A stretch of DNA of 7,028 nt, taken from NCBI GenBank assembly GCA_023450535.1, contig JAEXGX010000299.1, forward strand, positions 1-7,028, in the 5' to 3' direction. Below, one piece after another: positions 5,140-7,028 of this stretch. This stretch comes from Pseudomonadota bacterium (GTDB taxonomy: Bacteria; Desulfobacterota; Desulfovibrionia; Desulfovibrionales; Desulfovibrionaceae). The translations under genes and the position numbers were made by a program. The first letter of the stretch is position 1. Each line of letters starts with the position of its first letter. The notes beneath the pieces were generated by a model. It saw only the letters and a program-made list of their open reading frames with translations, searched no databases and had not been told where the DNA came from.

Positions 5140-5427
5140 ATGAGCTTCAAGCCCCTTAACGACCGTGTGCTCGTGAAACGCCTTGAATCTGAAGAAAAAA
5201 CCGCTGGTGGTCTGTTCATTCCGGATACCGCCAAGGAAAAGCCTTCTCGCGGCGAAGTCGTGGCCGTAGGCCCCGGCAAGAGCGATGAGTCCGGCAAGCG
5301 TATCGCCATGTCAGTAAAGGCGGGCGACAATGTGTTGTTCAACAAGTATGCCGGCACTGAAATCAAGCTGGATGGCGTTGAGCATCTTGTCATGCGCGAA
5401 GACGACATTCTGGCCATTATTGATTAA
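5140..5427 (+). CDS. groES: GroES co-chaperonin (Hsp10)
   Basis: The 95-residue product has the usual GroES length. It begins MSFKPLNDRVLVKRLESEEKT, the classic N-terminal signature, followed by the mobile loop AGGLFIPDTAKEKPSRGEVVAVGPG, whose GGLFIP segment binds the apical domains of GroEL. The conserved ending LVMREDDILAIID is also complete. As a heptamer it caps the GroEL ring and encloses folding proteins in the cytoplasm. It lies 26 bases ahead of groEL in the standard groES-groEL order. Expression is probably driven from the promoters at 4881-4957 and may be limited by the hairpin over its ribosome site. The sequence closely resembles Desulfovibrio GroES from memory, which is the main taxonomic clue in the window. 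Nothing is truncated or unusual in the protein itself. Confidence 0.99.
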   Translation: MSFKPLNDRVLVKRLESEEKTAGGLFIPDTAKEKPSRGEVVAVGPGKSDESGKRIAMSVKAGDNVLFNKYAGTEIKLDGVEHLVMREDDILAIID

Positions 5428-5440
5428 TCATACGAATTTG

Positions 5441-5445
5441 AGGAG
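5441..5445 (+). promoter_or_regulatory. groEL: Ribosome binding site of groEL
   Basis: AGGAG lies eight bases before the ATG at 5454, at good spacing and without an evident masking hairpin, unlike the groES site. Confidence 0.85.
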
Positions 5446-5453
5446 ATAATATC

Positions 5454-7028
5454 ATGTCCGCCAAAGAAATTCTGTTCGATTCCAAAGCTCGTGACCGTAT
5501 GGCCATTGGCGTGGATAAGCTGGCTAATGCCGTGAAGGTTACCCTCGGCCCCAAAGGCCGCAATGTGCTCATTGAAAAAGCCTACGGTGCGCCCGTAATT
5601 ACCAAGGACGGCGTGTCCGTGGCCAAGGAAATCGAACTTGAAGACAAGTTCGAGAACATGGGCGCTCAGCTCGTGCGCGAAGTTGCCTCCAAGACCAATG
5701 ACGCCGCCGGCGACGGTACTACCACCGCCACCGTGCTGGCTCAGGCCATTTATCATGAAGGCGTGAAGCTTGTGGCGGCTGGCCGCAATCCCATGCCCAT
5801 CAAGCGCGGCATCGATAAGGCCGTTGACGCCGTCATTAAAGAACTCGGCAACCTTGCCAAGCCCACTCGCGACCAGAAGGAAATTGCCCAGGTCGGCACC
5901 ATTTCCGCCAATGCCGACGCCACCATCGGCACGATCATTGCCGAAGCCATGAGCAAGGTCGGCAAGGAAGGCGTCATCACCGTGGAAGAAGCCAAGGGCC
6001 TCGAAACCACGCTGGAAACCGTGGAAGGCATGCAGTTTGACCGCGGCTATCTTTCCCCCTATTTCGTGACCGACACTGAAAAGCTGGTGTGCGACCTCGA
6101 CAATCCCTATATCCTTCTGCAGGAGAAGAAGATCTCCAACATGAAGGAAATGCTGCCCGTGCTTGAGCAGATCGCCAAGATGAACCGTCCGCTGCTCATC
6201 ATTGCGGAAGACGTGGAAGGCGAAGCTCTGGCCACCCTCGTGGTGAACAGACTGCGCGGCGTGCTCCAGGTTGCCGCTGTCAAGGCTCCCGGCTTCGGCG
6301 ACCGTCGTAAGGCCATGCTTGAAGACATTGCCGTACTCACCGGCGGCACAGTGGCTTCCGAAGATCGCGGCGTGAAGTTGGAAAACTTCACACTGAACGA
6401 CCTTGGTTCCGCCAAGCGCGTGCATATTGATAAAGATACCACCACCATCGTGGACGGCGCTGGCAAGGGCGACGACATCAAGGCCCGTGTGAAGCAGATC
6501 CGCGCGCAGGTGGAAGAAACCACTTCCGATTACGACCGTGAAAAGCTGCAGGAACGTCTGGCCAAGCTGGTCGGCGGCGTTGCGGTGATCAAGGTCGGCG
6601 CGGCCACTGAAACCGAAATGAAGGAAAAGAAGGATCGCGTGCAGGACGCCCTGAACGCCACTCGCGCTGCTGTGGCCGAAGGCATCGTGCCTGGCGGCGG
6701 CACTGCCTTCATTCGTGCCCTTAAGGCTCTTGACGACGTGAAGGTTGCCGACGACGATGAAATCGCCGGTGTGAATATTATCCGCCGCGCTCTGGAAGAA
6801 CCTCTGCGCCAGATTGCCGCCAACGCGGGCTTTGAAGGCTCCGTGGTGGTGGAAAAGGTTCGTGCGGGCAAGGACGGCTTCGGCTTCAATGCCGCTACCG
6901 GCGAATATGAAGACCTGCTCAAGGCCGGTGTCATTGATCCGAAGCAGGTGGCCCGTTTCGCTCTGCAGCACGCCGCATCCGTAGCCTCTCTGCTGCTGAC
7001 CACCGAATGCGCCATTGCCGAAAAGCCC
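5454..7028 (+). CDS. groEL: GroEL chaperonin (Hsp60), partial: C-terminal tail cut by window end
   Basis: The frame is open from ATG 5454 to the last base and encodes 525 residues, starting MSAKEILFDSKARDRMAIGV and ending TTECAIAEKP. Only the short flexible tail, usually some 20 residues rich in Gly and Met, is missing. The nucleotide site is intact: LGPKGRNV, Asp52 in ITKDGVSVAKE, Asp87 in GDGTTTATVLA, and the ATPase residue Asp398 in RVQDALNATRAAV. These follow the E. coli numbering from the start without apparent gaps. The chaperonin signature AAVAEGIVPGGG and the apical segment GYLSPYFVTD are present. GroEL forms the double seven-membered ring that folds proteins with ATP and GroES in the cytoplasm. 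It is the second gene of the operon. Codon use looks strongly selected, with many C-ending codons, as expected for a very highly expressed gene. Confidence 0.99.
   Translation, partial: MSAKEILFDSKARDRMAIGVDKLANAVKVTLGPKGRNVLIEKAYGAPVITKDGVSVAKEIELEDKFENMGAQLVREVASKTNDAAGDGTTTATVLAQAIYHEGVKLVAAGRNPMPIKRGIDKAVDAVIKELGNLAKPTRDQKEIAQVGTISANADATIGTIIAEAMSKVGKEGVITVEEAKGLETTLETVEGMQFDRGYLSPYFVTDTEKLVCDLDNPYILLQEKKISNMKEMLPVLEQIAKMNRPLLIIAEDVEGEALATLVVNRLRGVLQVAAVKAPGFGDRRKAMLEDIAVLTGGTVASEDRGVKLENFTLNDLGSAKRVHIDKDTTTIVDGAGKGDDIKARVKQIRAQVEETTSDYDREKLQERLAKLVGGVAVIKVGAATETEMKEKKDRVQDALNATRAAVAEGIVPGGGTAFIRALKALDDVKVADDDEIAGVNIIRRALEEPLRQIAANAGFEGSVVVEKVRAGKDGFGFNAATGEYEDLLKAGVIDPKQVARFALQHAASVASLLLTTECAIAEKP

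Noticed and set aside
5424..6971. A 515-codon open frame on the minus strand, antisense to groEL
   Set aside because: It lies wholly opposite groEL, reads as low-complexity Gly, His, Phe and Ala without any domain, and is explained by the strong codon bias of groEL leaving the opposite strand free of stops.

Overview
The window looks like a chromosomal segment from a Gram-negative sulfate-reducer-type bacterium, most likely the Desulfovibrionaceae. This rests on recalled similarity of the GroES protein to Desulfovibrio GroES, the moderately GC-rich coding sequence, and the set of neighbours. It is an inference, not a database result.

Layout. (1) Bases 1-179 hold the 3' end of a 5'-nucleotidase (UshA-type C-terminal domain). 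(2) Bases 202-2523 encode a membrane-bound hybrid histidine kinase with a large periplasmic sensor region, HAMP, HisKA, HATPase and a C-terminal receiver. It starts 22 bases after the nucleotidase and is probably co-transcribed with it. (3) On the minus strand, reading from 4687 down to 2540, lies a tight three-gene cluster: a two-CBS-domain protein, an unrecognised protein with about eight membrane segments, and a YgjP/DUF45-type zinc metallopeptidase. This cluster converges on the kinase gene with only 16 bases between the two stop codons. (4) Bases 4688-5139 are a divergent regulatory region. (5) groES (5140-5427) and groEL (from 5454, cut by the window end) form the chaperonin operon on the plus strand.

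The genes are ordinary families; most of the interest is in the groESL control region. A perfect 10+10 base palindrome encloses the -35 box of a good sigma-70-like promoter. A sigma-32-like promoter lies about 50 bases downstream. The leader is then roughly 180-220 bases long and GC-rich in its 3' half. It ends in a short A/U- and G/U-rich hairpin that would mask the groES Shine-Dalgarno, as an RNA thermometer does. No CIRCE (HrcA) operator was found by eye. Together these suggest chaperonin control at several layers, but each element is a prediction from sequence alone.

The minus-strand cluster has its own sigma-70-like promoter at 4713-4740, which helps fix the CBS gene start at 4687. I saw no insertion sequence, CRISPR array, tRNA, rRNA or phage feature.
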